A DNA stretch of 64,000 nucleotides, taken from positions 248,001-312,000 of the forward strand of contig NZ_CABPSQ010000001.1 of assembly GCF_902459775.1 (NCBI RefSeq), read 5' to 3'. Each line of letters begins with the position of its first letter. Positions within the stretch are counted from its first letter, which is position 1. This document shows, piece after piece, positions 50,564 to 60,563 of this stretch. This DNA is from Pandoraea captiosa (GTDB lineage: Bacteria > Pseudomonadota > Gammaproteobacteria > Burkholderiales > Burkholderiaceae). Under the pieces are notes generated by a model. The model searched no databases. It saw only the letters and a list, made by a program, of their open reading frames with translations, and was not told the DNA's origin. The translations under genes were made by a program, and so were the position numbers.

Positions 50564-51178
50564 TCAGTGGGCTTGCGCGAGCGATCTGAGCAAGGTCGGC
50601 ACCTTGTCCTTGCTGGTGACTTGCACGCGTGACATGAGCGCGTGATCTACCCGTTTCAGGCCGTAGGTGCGTGTGATGTCGTCGTGCATGCGATGCCAGA
50701 GATGCACCGTCATTTCAGCATCCACCATTGCCCGGTGGGCGCGGCCGGTTTGCGGGAGCTGGAGCATTTGCGCAAGGCTCGAGAGCCGGTGATTCGGTGC
50801 ATGCGGGTAAAGCCGCCGTGCGCTGAGCATCGTGCAGGCGAAGGCGTGATCGGCACGTGAGCCCAGCATGGCGAGCTCTGCCTGCCAGAAGCGTTTGTCG
50901 AAACCCGCGTTATGGGCGACGACCGGGCAGTTGCCGACAAATGCCGCCGCCTCGCGCATGACCTGAGCGACGGGCGGCGCCGAGGCGATCATGTCGTTCG
51001 TGATGCCGGTCAACGCCGCGACGTCGGCGGGAATGCGGCGCCCGGCATTCATCAGGCTTTGGTAACGATCCACGATCTGGCCGTCACGCCACAGAATGAC
51101 GGCAATTTCCGTTGCCCGATCGCCTTGCGCGGGCGACAGACCGGTGGTTTCAAAGTCGAGGATCGCTACTGTCTGCAT
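50564..51178 (-). CDS. DnaQ-like 3'-5' exonuclease (DEDDh family)
   Basis: 204 aa from MQTVAILDFETTG; the frame extends 36 nt further. The three exonuclease motifs are clear: DFETTG (ExoI, about 8-13), VAHNAGFDKRFW (ExoII) and HRAMVDAEMT (ExoIII, DEDDh type). It resembles polymerase III epsilon-type stand-alone exonucleases used in repair. It lies 13 nt upstream of gntR on the same strand but has no obvious functional link to it. Confidence 0.9.
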   Translation of the reverse strand: MQTVAILDFETTGLSPAQGDRATEIAVILWRDGQIVDRYQSLMNAGRRIPADVAALTGITNDMIASAPPVAQVMREAAAFVGNCPVVAHNAGFDKRFWQAELAMLGSRADHAFACTMLSARRLYPHAPNHRLSSLAQMLQLPQTGRAHRAMVDAEMTVHLWHRMHDDITRTYGLKRVDHALMSRVQVTSKDKVPTLLRSLAQAH

Positions 51179-51223
51179 GCCGCTTCTCAGGGGTTGTCGC
51201 CCGGCAGACGACACGAGGATGGG

Positions 51224-52603
51224 TTAGGAATCAACCCGGGATTCTACATGGCTTCGCAGACTATCTTCGCCATTGTTGCTACCGTTGCCGTCGCCGCCAT
51301 GTGCATGCACGCTACCCTCATACACCCCCTCCCACTTCGCGATGATCAGCGGTGCGAGTGCATTGCCCAGCACGTTGAGCGCGGTTCGCCCCATGTCCAT
51401 CAGGCGATCGACACCCGCGATAAAGGCCAGCCCTTCGATAGGCAGGCCCGCCGTCGAGAGCGTGACCAGCAAAATGACGAGCATGAATCCCGGCACGCCG
51501 GCCGTGCCCTTGGATGTGAGCGTCATGGTCAGTGTGAGCACGATCTGTTCCTGCAAGCCGAGGTGAATGCCATAGAGCTGCGCGATGAACAGCGTGCCAA
51601 TGCCCAGATAGATGGACGCGCCGTCCAGATTGAAGCTGTAGCCCGTTGGCAACACGAACGTGCTGACGCTTTTCGGCACCCCCATGTCCTCGACCTTCTT
51701 CATGATCTGGGGCAGTACCGAGGCGGAACTGCATGACGAAAACGCGATGATCAGTTCGTCCTTGATGTGGCGAATGAGTCGGGTGATGCGCAAACCGAAC
51801 AACCGGGCGGCGATGCCGAGCACCACGAGCGCGAAGAAGATCAGCGCGATATAGGTGATGACGACCAGTTTGAACAACGGCAGCAGGGATTCGAATCCGA
51901 ACGTCGAGACGGTCACGGCGATGAGTGCGAAGACCCCGATCGGCGCGTAATGCATGACGATGTTCGTCACTTTGAACATCGCGTCCGAGATTCCCTTCAG
52001 GGTGTGGATCACGGGCTGCCCCATGGCGGCGGGAAGCGTTTGCAAACCCAGTCCGAACAGAATCGAGAAGAAGATGACCGGCAGCAAGTCGCCTTTCGCC
52101 ATTGCGGCAAAGATGTTATCGGGGATGATCCCGGTGAGAATCTTCATCACGCCGCTGTGCTCGGAGAATGTCTTCGTCGATTGCGCGATGGCGGTAAGGT
52201 CCGCATGCCCGAGTTGCGACATGTCGGTGCCCGCCCCAGGTTGCATGACATTGCCGACGATCAGTCCGATCACGATGGCGATGGTCGTGATGACTTCGAA
52301 GTAAATCAGCGTTTTCAGGCCAATGCGCCCGAGCGTCTTGCCGTCGCCGACCCCCGCGACGCCGATCACCATGCTGGTGAAAACGACGGGCACGACCACC
52401 ATCTTCACCAGTTTGACGAAGATGTCACCGGCGGGTTGAAGCAGGCCCGAGACGGCCATCTCCCGGAAATGTGCCGGTGTCTGATGCAAAACGAGGCCGG
52501 TCGCGATGCCGATCAGCAAGCCGATCGCGATTTGCCAGGCGAGGCTCAGGCGCGCACGGCGTGGCGCGGGCCGAGCGGCGGGGTAGTGCGTTGCAGTGTC
52601 CAT
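51224..52603 (-). CDS. Dicarboxylate/amino acid:cation symporter (DctA/GltP family)
   Basis: 459 aa from MDTATHYP, preceded by AGGAG. Family landmarks include LVKMVVVPVVFTSMVIGV, the serine-rich re-entrant loop AFSSCSSASVLPQIM, the NMDGT-equivalent SFNLDGASIYLG, and the second re-entrant SKGTAGVPG. Such carriers import C4-dicarboxylates, glutamate or aspartate with protons or sodium. It is divergent from a LysR regulator that may also control the DHDPS-like operon, so the substrate may feed that pathway. The C-terminus is Gly/Asn-rich. Confidence 0.92.
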   Translation of the reverse strand: MDTATHYPAARPAPRRARLSLAWQIAIGLLIGIATGLVLHQTPAHFREMAVSGLLQPAGDIFVKLVKMVVVPVVFTSMVIGVAGVGDGKTLGRIGLKTLIYFEVITTIAIVIGLIVGNVMQPGAGTDMSQLGHADLTAIAQSTKTFSEHSGVMKILTGIIPDNIFAAMAKGDLLPVIFFSILFGLGLQTLPAAMGQPVIHTLKGISDAMFKVTNIVMHYAPIGVFALIAVTVSTFGFESLLPLFKLVVITYIALIFFALVVLGIAARLFGLRITRLIRHIKDELIIAFSSCSSASVLPQIMKKVEDMGVPKSVSTFVLPTGYSFNLDGASIYLGIGTLFIAQLYGIHLGLQEQIVLTLTMTLTSKGTAGVPGFMLVILLVTLSTAGLPIEGLAFIAGVDRLMDMGRTALNVLGNALAPLIIAKWEGVYEGSVHAHGGDGNGSNNGEDSLRSHVESRVDS

Positions 52604-52871
52604 CTTGTCTCCTGATCGGTTCGGGGCGCGCGACGTCCCGACAGGCTCGGGGCGCGACGCGTTCGACGCGAACACCGACCTTGGCCGGGGTTATGCGCGT
52701 CGGGAACCGATTATTGGCGGCGAGGCGAGCACGGGCGTTGCGAAAAATATTCACGGCGTTGCCAAACCCGCATTGGCGATTCGCGTGCCCGCACGGATAG
52801 GCGGTGCACACGGCAGTAGAATCGGAACCGTCGACGGCGACGGAATGACCGCAGCGAAACGGGTGAGGATC
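52604..52871. promoter_or_regulatory. Divergent region, symporter / LysR regulator
   Basis: 268 nt that should hold both promoters. The LysR frame is open upstream through much of it, but family alignment favours the start at 52872. I could not identify a convincing LysR box. Confidence 0.35.
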
Positions 52872-53852
52872 ATGCTGGATATCCAATGTCTGAAAGATTT
52901 CCATGTGCTTGCGCAACTCAAGCATTTCGGCCGCGCCGCGGAGCGCTGTCATGTGTCCACGTCAGGGCTGAGCCGGCGCATTCAGTCGCTGGAAGTCTGG
53001 CTCGGCGCGCCGGTGCTCGTGCGCTCCGGCGCGGGCATCGAACTGACGGCCGCCGGGGAGCGACTGCTGGCCGTGTCGGCCGACGCGGTGGCGGCGCTCG
53101 ACAGCGTGCGGCGCGCGGTGCATGCCGAGACGTCGGTGCGGCGCGAGCAGATCCGCTTTGCGGCCCCGCACATCATGTCGGCGCTGTTTTTCTCGGCATG
53201 GTTTCCCTTGCTGGGCGCGCGTTTTCAGTCGACACGGTTTTCCGTCACCTCGGATCATCTCGATGCCTGCGCGGCGTCGTTGGAAGCGGGGGAGGAGGAT
53301 TTCCTCGTGTTTCTTGCAGATGAGGCGAACGGCGTTTTCAGCCGCCTGCAACCGGTGTTCGAGCGTGGGGGCTTCCGCCTGCTCACGATGGGACACGAGT
53401 CGCTGACACCGGTCTGTGTCGCCGATGCACGCGGGCGTGCAGTGCACTCGCTTGACGGCGATAGGACGCGCGCCGTGTCGTTGCTCGGATATAGCGACGA
53501 ATGCTCCTTGTCCTGGATATTGGAGGCAAGTTTGCGCGCGACGCCGGCGTTGCCGACATTCAAGCGCCATCACGAGAATTCGCTGGCGGACGGGCTGCGC
53601 AGCATGGCGCTTGCCGGACTTGGCGTGGCATGGTTGCCGCATCGTCTCATTGCGGACGATCTCGTCGCCAGACGGCTCGTGAGCGCGACATCCCGTCATC
53701 TCGATATCGCGATGCACATCACGATTGCCCGTCGCTCCACGGCCATGAGCGACTGTGCCGAAGCCTTCTGGGACTATCTGAACGACGAATATGGGGGCGC
53801 AAGAGGGCGCGCGCCCATCGGCGTGTCACCGCACCTGCCCCTGCCTGCTTAG
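52872..53852 (+). CDS. LysR-family transcriptional regulator
   Basis: 326 aa. The start at 52872 (MLDIQCLKDFHVL) is chosen because LysR proteins begin a few residues before the helix-turn-helix; GAGGA precedes it. The DNA-binding domain (1-60) reads FHVLAQLKHFGRAAERCHVS then TSGLSRRIQSLEVWLGAPV. The effector domain (about 90-300) is typical. It lies between the divergent symporter and the downstream DHDPS-RidA-aminotransferase genes and probably regulates one or both. Confidence 0.92.
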   Translation: MLDIQCLKDFHVLAQLKHFGRAAERCHVSTSGLSRRIQSLEVWLGAPVLVRSGAGIELTAAGERLLAVSADAVAALDSVRRAVHAETSVRREQIRFAAPHIMSALFFSAWFPLLGARFQSTRFSVTSDHLDACAASLEAGEEDFLVFLADEANGVFSRLQPVFERGGFRLLTMGHESLTPVCVADARGRAVHSLDGDRTRAVSLLGYSDECSLSWILEASLRATPALPTFKRHHENSLADGLRSMALAGLGVAWLPHRLIADDLVARRLVSATSRHLDIAMHITIARRSTAMSDCAEAFWDYLNDEYGGARGRAPIGVSPHLPLPA

Positions 53853-53983
53853 GTTACGCGTCGTTCCTGCCGACGGCCAGGGCGTTGCGAGTTGCGCATT
53901 GTGCCTCGACATACCCGCAACGTTCCTGCGCGGTATTGCTTCCATACTGAACGCTCGACGATTCTTCGATATTCAGGTGACGT

Positions 53984-54958
53984 ATGGCAGCGCAAACTCT
54001 CTCATCGCCCCGGCTCGGCGGGATTCTCAGTCCGGTCATCACCCCCTTTACGCCATCGCTCGATCCGGACGTGCCGAGGTTCCTGCGCCAGTGTCGCTGG
54101 TTGCTGTCGAATGACGTGGGCCTCGCGGTGTTCGGCACGAATTCCGAGGGCAATTCGCTAAGCGTGTCCGAGCGCATCGACCTGCTGGAGGCGATGGCCG
54201 CAGCAGGATTGCCGATGCACCGTGTGCTGGCGGGCACGGGAGCATGCTCGTTGACCGATGCTGCCGCCATGACCCGCGCCGCCACGGCGCTCGGCTGCGG
54301 CGGCGTACTCATGTTGCCGCCGTTCTACTACAAGTCGCCGAGCGACGACGGGCTGTTTCGGTTTTTTGCGGAAGTTGTCGCAGCTAGCGGAGCGCGGGCG
54401 CCGTCGATCTACCTCTATCACATCTCTGGCGTTGCGAGCGTGGGCTTCTCGCTCGCGCTGATCGACCGCCTGCTCGAGGCGTTTGCGCCCGTCATTCGCG
54501 GGATCAAGGACACCGGCGGCGACGCGGGCTTTACGCACACGCTGCTCACGCGCTACGCGGGGGCATCGTTCGACGTGTTTCCCGGCAATGAAACGGCGCT
54601 CGTAACGTTCATGGAGGCGGGAGCAGCGGGCTGCATCAGCGCCACGGCAAACGTGAACCCTGCCGGGCTCGTCGAACTGGTCGAGACTTATGGCAGCGTC
54701 GGCGCGCACGAAGCGCGTGAGAAACAGGCGCGCGCCAACGACATTCGCACCGCGCTTACTCGCTATCCGTTGATCCCGGCCCTGAAGGCGGTGCTGGCCG
54801 ACGCGTTCGACGACGAAGCGCTGACGCGTGTGCGTCCGCCGCTCATGCCGCTTTCGGCGCCGCAGCGCGAGGCGTTGGCGAACGATCTGCGCCGACTGGC
54901 GTTTCGTCCGCCGGCGTTGCGCCCGCAGGACGGAATCGATGTGCTGGAGGCGGTATGA
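53984..54958 (+). CDS. Dihydrodipicolinate synthase/N-acetylneuraminate lyase family aldolase
   Basis: 324 aa TIM-barrel class I aldolase. The Schiff-base lysine is Lys175 in RGIKDTGGD, with Tyr145 in SIYLYHI. The GTTGE motif has become GTNSEG (51-56). Family members condense or cleave pyruvate with aldehydes or oxo acids. Being coupled to RidA and a PLP enzyme, this one is probably catabolic and not lysine-biosynthetic dapA. Its stop overlaps the RidA start (ATGA). Only a weak ribosome site precedes 53984. Confidence 0.88.
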   Translation: MAAQTLSSPRLGGILSPVITPFTPSLDPDVPRFLRQCRWLLSNDVGLAVFGTNSEGNSLSVSERIDLLEAMAAAGLPMHRVLAGTGACSLTDAAAMTRAATALGCGGVLMLPPFYYKSPSDDGLFRFFAEVVAASGARAPSIYLYHISGVASVGFSLALIDRLLEAFAPVIRGIKDTGGDAGFTHTLLTRYAGASFDVFPGNETALVTFMEAGAAGCISATANVNPAGLVELVETYGSVGAHEAREKQARANDIRTALTRYPLIPALKAVLADAFDDEALTRVRPPLMPLSAPQREALANDLRRLAFRPPALRPQDGIDVLEAV

Positions 54959-55428
54959 AGGAGGCGACGGTGGCGAAGGCGGACAGAGGGCATGGATCGG
55001 GGGATTTGCCGCCCCCGTTTTCTCCGACCGGTCACTACCAGTCGGTCGTCATTCAGGGCGGTCTGGCGTTCGTGTCGGGTCAATTGCCTCGCGCCGACGG
55101 TGTCCTCGCCGTGCAGGGCGTGGTCGGTCTTGACGTCGACATCGAAGCGGCCCGGCGCGCGGCAGCGCTGTGCGCGGCGAATTGTCTGGCGGTGCTGAAT
55201 CAGGCATTGGGCGGGTTGGATCGCGTGGTCCGGATTTGCCGGATGACGGGCTATGTGGTGAGCGCGCCCGGGTTTCACGACCATGCAGACGTCATGGATG
55301 CCGCCTCGGCAGTGCTCGTTGACTGGCTGGGCGAGCGAGGTCGTCATAGTCGGACGTCCATTGGTGTGGCGGCGCTGCCGCGCCGTGCACCGGTGGAAGT
55401 GGACCTCGTCGTTGCGATAAGGGCCTGA
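54955..55428 (+). CDS. RidA (YjgF/UK114) family protein
   Basis: 157 aa with an N-terminal extension of about 25 residues. The core shows GGLAFVSGQLPRADG, the central helix, and HSRTSIGVAALPRRAPVEVDLVVAI, which contains the arginine (in SRTS) that binds the carboxylate of enamine/imine substrates in active deaminases. RidA removes reactive 2-aminoacrylate-type products of PLP enzymes. It is coupled to both neighbours: overlap upstream and a 1-nt gap to the aminotransferase downstream. Confidence 0.92.
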   Translation: MKEATVAKADRGHGSGDLPPPFSPTGHYQSVVIQGGLAFVSGQLPRADGVLAVQGVVGLDVDIEAARRAAALCAANCLAVLNQALGGLDRVVRICRMTGYVVSAPGFHDHADVMDAASAVLVDWLGERGRHSRTSIGVAALPRRAPVEVDLVVAIRA

Positions 55429-55429
55429 G

Positions 55430-56683
55430 ATGGCGGACACATATCGTCGACATGCGCACGCGATGGACGCCGAGGAGGTGCTCCGTCTGCGCCGCACGAC
55501 GCCTGCGGCGGAGGCTGCCGTGCATCTGAATCACGCGTCGGCCAGTCTCGCCGACCAGTCGGTGTTCGATGCGCAGCAACGGTATCTTGCGCTCGAAGCG
55601 AGCGTCGGTCCCCATCGCGCCTACGAGCGTGTTGCCGAGGCGTTGGAAGCGTTGCCCGAAGCGTTGGGGGCGCTCGTGGGCGTGCACGCCGGGCAGGTGG
55701 CGCTGACGGAATCGGCGTCGCGGGGCTGGGCGCTGGCGTTGGGAGCCGTTTCGCGTGAGCGCCCGCTTCAGGTATTTGTCGGACCGCAGGAGTGGGGCGG
55801 CAATGTGATGAATGTCATCGCGCATCCGCGCGCTTCATTGCGTCGTGTCGACGGTCGTCCCGGTGCCTGTTGGAAGACGTTGATCGACGAGGCGTTGACG
55901 CGCCGCGACCCACGCGCCATCCCGGTGGTGTCGCTGCCGCTCATCGGCGCGGCGTCGGGGGAAATTCACGCGCTGGCGGGGGTGGCGTCGGTCGTCCATG
56001 AAGCGGGCGGCTGGTTATTCGTCGACGCCAGCCAAGCTGTCGGGCAGATGCCTGTGGATGCGACGGCGCTCGGCGCGGACGTTCTGGTGTTCCCGTCACG
56101 CAAATGGCTGCGCGGGCCGCGCGGGATCGGGGTGCTGTGTCTCTCGCCACGGGCGCTCACGCAATTCGAAACCCCGGCACTGGTCGATGTGTTTGGGGCG
56201 GGCCTGCGGTGCGACGTGCATGCCACGCCGACGCTTGCCGTTGACGATACCGCACGACGCTTTCAGATCTATGAACACAATCCGGGATTGCGGCTGGGGC
56301 TGCTTGCGGCGATAGGGATCGTCGAAGCCATCGGCGTCGAGCGCATTCATGCGCGCTCGGCCAGTCTGATCGGGCGATTGCATGGGCACCTGCGTGAGTC
56401 TGCGTCAGTCGTCTGGTCGGACGCACCGCAAAGCGGCATGCTCTGCGCCGTGTTTCGCGATGCCACTGCGCGATATCTTGCGGACGGTCTTCGGGATGTC
56501 GGCGTCAACGTGGCTTGTGTGGCACGCCGATATGCGCCATTGAGCGACCAGGGCGATGCCGACGGCAACGTACTCAGGATCAGCGCGCACGCGCTTACCC
56601 GCGAGGGTGAAATCGACGAGGTGGCCGACAGGCTACATCGGATATTGACCCGTCGGGAGGGGGCCCGCGCTGGCGCACGGTAG
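55430..56683 (+). CDS. Class V aminotransferase / cysteine desulfurase-like PLP enzyme
   Basis: 417 aa fold-type I PLP enzyme. The cofactor site is FVDASQAVGQMPVDATALGADVL-like with Asp199 and Gln202, and Lys225 in SRKWLRGPRG forms the aldimine. Relatives include cysteine desulfurases, isopenicillin-N epimerase and kynureninase-like enzymes; no desulfurase active-site cysteine loop is evident. It lies 1 nt after RidA and in an operon with a DHDPS-like aldolase, suggesting breakdown of an amino acid through an imine and an oxo acid. The substrate is unknown. Confidence 0.88.
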   Translation: MADTYRRHAHAMDAEEVLRLRRTTPAAEAAVHLNHASASLADQSVFDAQQRYLALEASVGPHRAYERVAEALEALPEALGALVGVHAGQVALTESASRGWALALGAVSRERPLQVFVGPQEWGGNVMNVIAHPRASLRRVDGRPGACWKTLIDEALTRRDPRAIPVVSLPLIGAASGEIHALAGVASVVHEAGGWLFVDASQAVGQMPVDATALGADVLVFPSRKWLRGPRGIGVLCLSPRALTQFETPALVDVFGAGLRCDVHATPTLAVDDTARRFQIYEHNPGLRLGLLAAIGIVEAIGVERIHARSASLIGRLHGHLRESASVVWSDAPQSGMLCAVFRDATARYLADGLRDVGVNVACVARRYAPLSDQGDADGNVLRISAHALTREGEIDEVADRLHRILTRREGARAGAR

Positions 56684-56696
56684 GTTGGCGCAGGCG

Positions 56697-56736
56697 CAAA
56701 AAAAACGCCGCGAACCTGAGCTCGCGGCGCTTTTTT
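56697..56736. terminator. Bidirectional intrinsic terminator
   Basis: Stem CGCCGCGA / TCGCGGCG (56706-56713 with 56722-56729) with an 8-nt loop, flanked by a nine-base A-run on the left and a six-base T-run on the right. It serves the rightward aminotransferase operon and the leftward acnB gene, which converge here. Confidence 0.92.
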
Positions 56737-56778
56737 CCGATCGACGGCGCAGCCTTCACACCGTCATCCGAACAGGCC

Positions 56779-59364
56779 TTACACCTGGACGGTGTCGGCG
56801 ACTTCCTTGAAGTCTTCGATCTGGTCGAAGTTCATGTACTTGTAGATCTTGTCGCCGTTGCTGGCGAGCACGCCCATGTCGGCCATGTACTCTTCCTTGG
56901 TCGGGATCTTGCCCAGACGCGAGCAGATCGCTGCCAGTTCCGCCGAGCCGAGATACACGTTCGTATTCTTGCCCAGACGGTTCGGGAAGTTACGGGTCGA
57001 CGTCGACATCACCGTCGCGCCTTCGCGCACTTGTGCCTGGTTACCCATGCACAGCGAGCAGCCCGGCATTTCGGTACGGGCACCCGCCGTGCCGAACACG
57101 CCGTAGTGACCTTCTTCCGTCAGTTGCTTCTGGTCCATCTTGGTCGGCGGCGCGACCCACAGCTTAACCGGAATGTCGCGCTTGCCTTCGAGCAGCTTCG
57201 ATGCGGCACGGAAGTGACCGATGTTCGTCATGCACGAACCGATGAACACTTCGTCGATGGTCGCACCCGCCACGTCCGACAGCGTCTTCACGTCGTCCGG
57301 ATCATTCGGGCAGGCCACGATCGGCTCGTGGATATCGGCCAGATCGATTTCGATCACGGCTGCGTATTCGGCATCTGCGTCCGGAGACAACAGTTGCGGA
57401 TCGGCCAGCCATTGCTCCATCGCCGTGATACGGCGTTGCAGGCTGCGCGGGTCCTGATAGCCCTGGGCAATCATCCACTTGAGCAGCGTGACGTTGCTGT
57501 TCAGGTACTCGATGATCGGTTCCTTGTTCAGATGCACCGTGCAACCGGCAGCCGAACGCTCAGCGGAGGCATCCGAGAGCTCGAACGCCTGCTCGACCTT
57601 CAGGTCGGGCAGCCCTTCGATTTCCAGAATGCGGCCCGAGAAGATGTTCTTCTTGCCTTGCTTGGCCACCGTCAGCATGCCTTGCTTGATGGCATACAGC
57701 GGAATGGCGTTCACGAGGTCACGCAGGGTGACGCCCGGCTGCATCTTGCCCTTGAAGCGAACCAGCACCGATTCCGGCATGTCCAGCGGCATCGTACCGG
57801 TGGCGGCGGCGAAGGCGACCAGTCCCGAACCTGCCGGGAAGCTGATGCCGATCGGGAAACGGGTGTGCGAGTCGCCGCCGGTGCCCACGGTGTCGGGCAG
57901 CAGCATGCGGTTCAGCCACGAGTGGATCACGCCGTCGCCCGGACGCAGTGCGATGCCGCCGCGGTTGCTGATGAAGTTCGGCAGGGTCTGGTGCGTCTTC
58001 ACGTCCACCGGCTTCGGATAGGCGGCGGTGTGGCAGAACGACTGCATGACGAGGTCGGCCGAGAAGCCCAGGCAAGCCAGATCCTTGAGTTCGTCGCGGG
58101 TCATCGGGCCGGTCGTGTCCTGCGAGCCGACCGAGGTCATTTTCGGTTCGCAGTACGTGCCCGGGCGGATGCCCTGGCCTTCCGGCAGGCCGCATGCGCG
58201 ACCCACCATCTTCTGCGCCAGCGAGAAACCGCGGCCGTTGTCGGCCGGTTGCTGCGCCAGACGGAACAGCGTCGACGGGGGCAGGCCAAGGGCTTCACGC
58301 GCCTTGGCCGTCAGGCCGCGGCCGATGATCAGCGGAATGCGGCCACCGGCGCGCACTTCGTCGAACAGAACGTCGGACTTGACCTGGAATTCGGCGATGA
58401 CGGCGCCGTTCTTCAGTGCCTTGCCTTCGTACGGACGCAGTTCGACCACGTCGCCCATTTCCATCTGCGACACATCGAGCTCGATCGGCAGGGCGCCGGC
58501 GTCTTCCATCGTGTTGTAGAAGATCGGGGCAATCTTGCTGCCCAGGCACACGCCGCCGAAGCGCTTGTTCGGAATGAACGGGATGTCTTCGCCCGTGAAC
58601 CACAGCACCGAGTTGGTGGCCGACTTGCGCGAGGAGCCCGTGCCGACCACGTCACCGACGTAAGCCACCAGGTGGCCCTTTTCCTTGAGCGATTCGATGA
58701 ACTTGACCGGACCACGCTTGCCGTCTTCTTCCGGCGTGATGCCGGGGCGTGCGTTCTTGAGCATTGCCAGGGCGTGCAGCGGAATGTCCGGGCGGGTCGT
58801 GGCGTCCGGTGCCGGCGACAGGTCGTCGGTGTTGGTCTCGCCCGTGACCTTGAATACGGTGATGGTCAGGCTTTCCGGCACTTCCGGGCGGCTCGTGAAC
58901 CATTCGGCGTCGGCCCAGCTTTGCAGCACGGCGCGCGCGTTGGCGTTGCCCTTGTCGGCGAGTTCCTTGACGTCATGGAACTGGTCGAACATCAACAGGG
59001 TTTTCTTGAGTGCATCGGCGGCGACGGCGCCGACTTCGGCGTCCGACAGCAGTTCGATGAGCGGGGCGATGTTATAGCCGCCCAGCATCGTGCCGAGGAG
59101 TTCGGTGGCGCGGGCACGCGAGATCAGCGCGCAAGCCGTCTCACCCTTGGCCACGGCAGCCAGGAAACCGGCCTTCACGCGGGCGGCTTCGTCCACGCCG
59201 GCGGGCACGCGGTTGGTGATGAGATCGACCAGGGTGGCTTCTTCGCCGGCGGGCGGGTTCGTCAGCATTTCGACCAGTTCGGCGGTCTGCTGAGCCGTCA
59301 GCGGCAGGGGAGGAATACCAAGCGCGGCGCGGGCGGCCACGTGAGCACGATAGTTTTCAAGCAT
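56779..59364 (-). CDS. acnB: Bifunctional aconitate hydratase 2 / 2-methylisocitrate dehydratase
   Basis: 861 aa, full length for AcnB. It isomerises citrate and isocitrate in the TCA cycle and can act on 2-methylisocitrate. The N-terminal HEAT-like domain ([20 protein letters not shown] onward), the swivel domain and the three catalytic domains are all present. The [4Fe-4S] ligands are Cys711 (IGSCMTNIG), Cys769 and Cys772 (PGCSLCMGN), nearly the same numbers as in E. coli. It is a single-gene unit: a terminator follows and an AraC gene in the same orientation lies upstream. A palindrome 115 nt before the start suggests regulation. Confidence 0.97.
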   Translation of the reverse strand: MLENYRAHVAARAALGIPPLPLTAQQTAELVEMLTNPPAGEEATLVDLITNRVPAGVDEAARVKAGFLAAVAKGETACALISRARATELLGTMLGGYNIAPLIELLSDAEVGAVAADALKKTLLMFDQFHDVKELADKGNANARAVLQSWADAEWFTSRPEVPESLTITVFKVTGETNTDDLSPAPDATTRPDIPLHALAMLKNARPGITPEEDGKRGPVKFIESLKEKGHLVAYVGDVVGTGSSRKSATNSVLWFTGEDIPFIPNKRFGGVCLGSKIAPIFYNTMEDAGALPIELDVSQMEMGDVVELRPYEGKALKNGAVIAEFQVKSDVLFDEVRAGGRIPLIIGRGLTAKAREALGLPPSTLFRLAQQPADNGRGFSLAQKMVGRACGLPEGQGIRPGTYCEPKMTSVGSQDTTGPMTRDELKDLACLGFSADLVMQSFCHTAAYPKPVDVKTHQTLPNFISNRGGIALRPGDGVIHSWLNRMLLPDTVGTGGDSHTRFPIGISFPAGSGLVAFAAATGTMPLDMPESVLVRFKGKMQPGVTLRDLVNAIPLYAIKQGMLTVAKQGKKNIFSGRILEIEGLPDLKVEQAFELSDASAERSAAGCTVHLNKEPIIEYLNSNVTLLKWMIAQGYQDPRSLQRRITAMEQWLADPQLLSPDADAEYAAVIEIDLADIHEPIVACPNDPDDVKTLSDVAGATIDEVFIGSCMTNIGHFRAASKLLEGKRDIPVKLWVAPPTKMDQKQLTEEGHYGVFGTAGARTEMPGCSLCMGNQAQVREGATVMSTSTRNFPNRLGKNTNVYLGSAELAAICSRLGKIPTKEEYMADMGVLASNGDKIYKYMNFDQIEDFKEVADTVQV

Positions 59365-59479
59365 GAGGAGACCTGCTGATGTTGCGTTTCGGGGGAGGTT
59401 TTGAGGCCTCCGAGGCTTGTTCCAGTACTGCTTTTGCGGAGATTTTAGTCCCTATGGCAGGTAAGGTCAAATGTCTTAT

Positions 59480-59493
59480 GTCTTATATAAGAC
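59480..59493. promoter_or_regulatory. 14-bp perfect palindrome GTCTTATATAAGAC upstream of acnB
   Basis: The palindrome lies in the 262-nt acnB leader and is immediately preceded by a direct copy of the half-site GTCTTAT (59473-59479). TATAAG/CTTATA could overlap a -10 element. It looks like an operator for a dimeric regulator of a central-metabolism gene; the regulator is not identified. Confidence 0.6.
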
Positions 59494-59626
59494 TTGTGTG
59501 ATAAAGATGTGTCGATCATGGGGGCGGATGCTGCGAGGGGCATGAGGCCGGATCAGGCCAGACACGCGCGTTGTCGGCATCGGTGACGCATGCAGTCGCT
59601 TCGGCGATGCCGGGGGCGTCAGGCTG

Positions 59627-60445
59627 TCATTGGCGGCGATGCGTCCGGCGATATTGCTGCGGCGTGAGGCCCAGCGAGGCGCGGAACACGCGTCCCATGT
59701 GGGATTGATGGGAGAATCCGCACTCGGTAGCGATGCCGGCAAGCGGCGCGTCGGTGCTTGCGACCATCCTGCGCGCTGCTTGCAGCCGGATTTCCATGAG
59801 ATAGGCGTGTGGAGTGATGCCGGTCGCCCGCGTGAACTGCCGCAGAAACTGGAGTTCGGTCTGGCCCGCCTCGGCCGCGAGTTCGGCAAGCGCGAGCGGT
59901 CGCGAGAATTCGTCGTGGATTTTGCTCAGAATTGTGCTCGGCACAACCGCCGTTTCACGGCATGTCGTTCTTTCCTGCGCCGCCAACGCTGGCGACGTGG
60001 CGAGAAATCGCAGGACGACTTCGTCGAGCTGTAAATCGGGCTGCAAATCGGACTGTAAAGGATCGGGCGCCGGGGCAAGGAGTTGGCGTCGTATCGCGAA
60101 GGCCAGCGTCAGCGCCTGGCGCTGCCCCGGGACTTCGATGCGGTTGCCCACTTGCATTCGGGCGCCGACGTCGGTTCCGGGCGACCACCGCATCACGAGA
60201 TATTCACCGCCTTCGCCTGACTCCGAGAATACATCGGTGCCCGCCGGCGCGTACGCCAGCATGGCCGGCGGTGTATCGAAATCCGAACGACGATCGGAGT
60301 TGATGGCATGGACCCCGCACTGGCGGGTTAGCGAAATGCCGAGGGTCTCGCATTCGCTCGGATCGCTCACGCTGTAGGGGACGGCCGGGAGCAGCCGGAC
60401 CGTAACGCGTCCCGCCAGTGCCTTCCTGGTCACGCTTGCCGTCAT
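59627..60445 (-). CDS. AraC-family transcriptional regulator
   Basis: 272 aa. The C-terminal double helix-turn-helix (about 170-270) is clear: PLALAELAAEAGQTELQFLRQF, TPHAYLMEIRLQAARRM, IATECGFSHQSHMGRVFR and LGLTPQQYRR. The N-terminal half is a cupin-like sensing domain. AGGAA precedes the start. It is divergent from the Asp/Glu racemase gene (118 nt), which it may control. Confidence 0.92.
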   Translation of the reverse strand: MTASVTRKALAGRVTVRLLPAVPYSVSDPSECETLGISLTRQCGVHAINSDRRSDFDTPPAMLAYAPAGTDVFSESGEGGEYLVMRWSPGTDVGARMQVGNRIEVPGQRQALTLAFAIRRQLLAPAPDPLQSDLQPDLQLDEVVLRFLATSPALAAQERTTCRETAVVPSTILSKIHDEFSRPLALAELAAEAGQTELQFLRQFTRATGITPHAYLMEIRLQAARRMVASTDAPLAGIATECGFSHQSHMGRVFRASLGLTPQQYRRTHRRQ

Positions 60446-60563
60446 GCGTCGTTCCTGAGCGTGCGCCCGGCGCAGCGGCCCGGCACGGAAATTTCGTGAT
60501 AGACCACCATTGCCAATGCGGGCAAATTGCAGCGCATCGACACATTCGACGACAGGAGACTTT

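Noticed and set aside
57031-59379. Plus-strand open frame of about 780 codons opposite acnB
   Set aside because: Antisense shadow of a conserved enzyme; no recognisable fold and no ribosome site.
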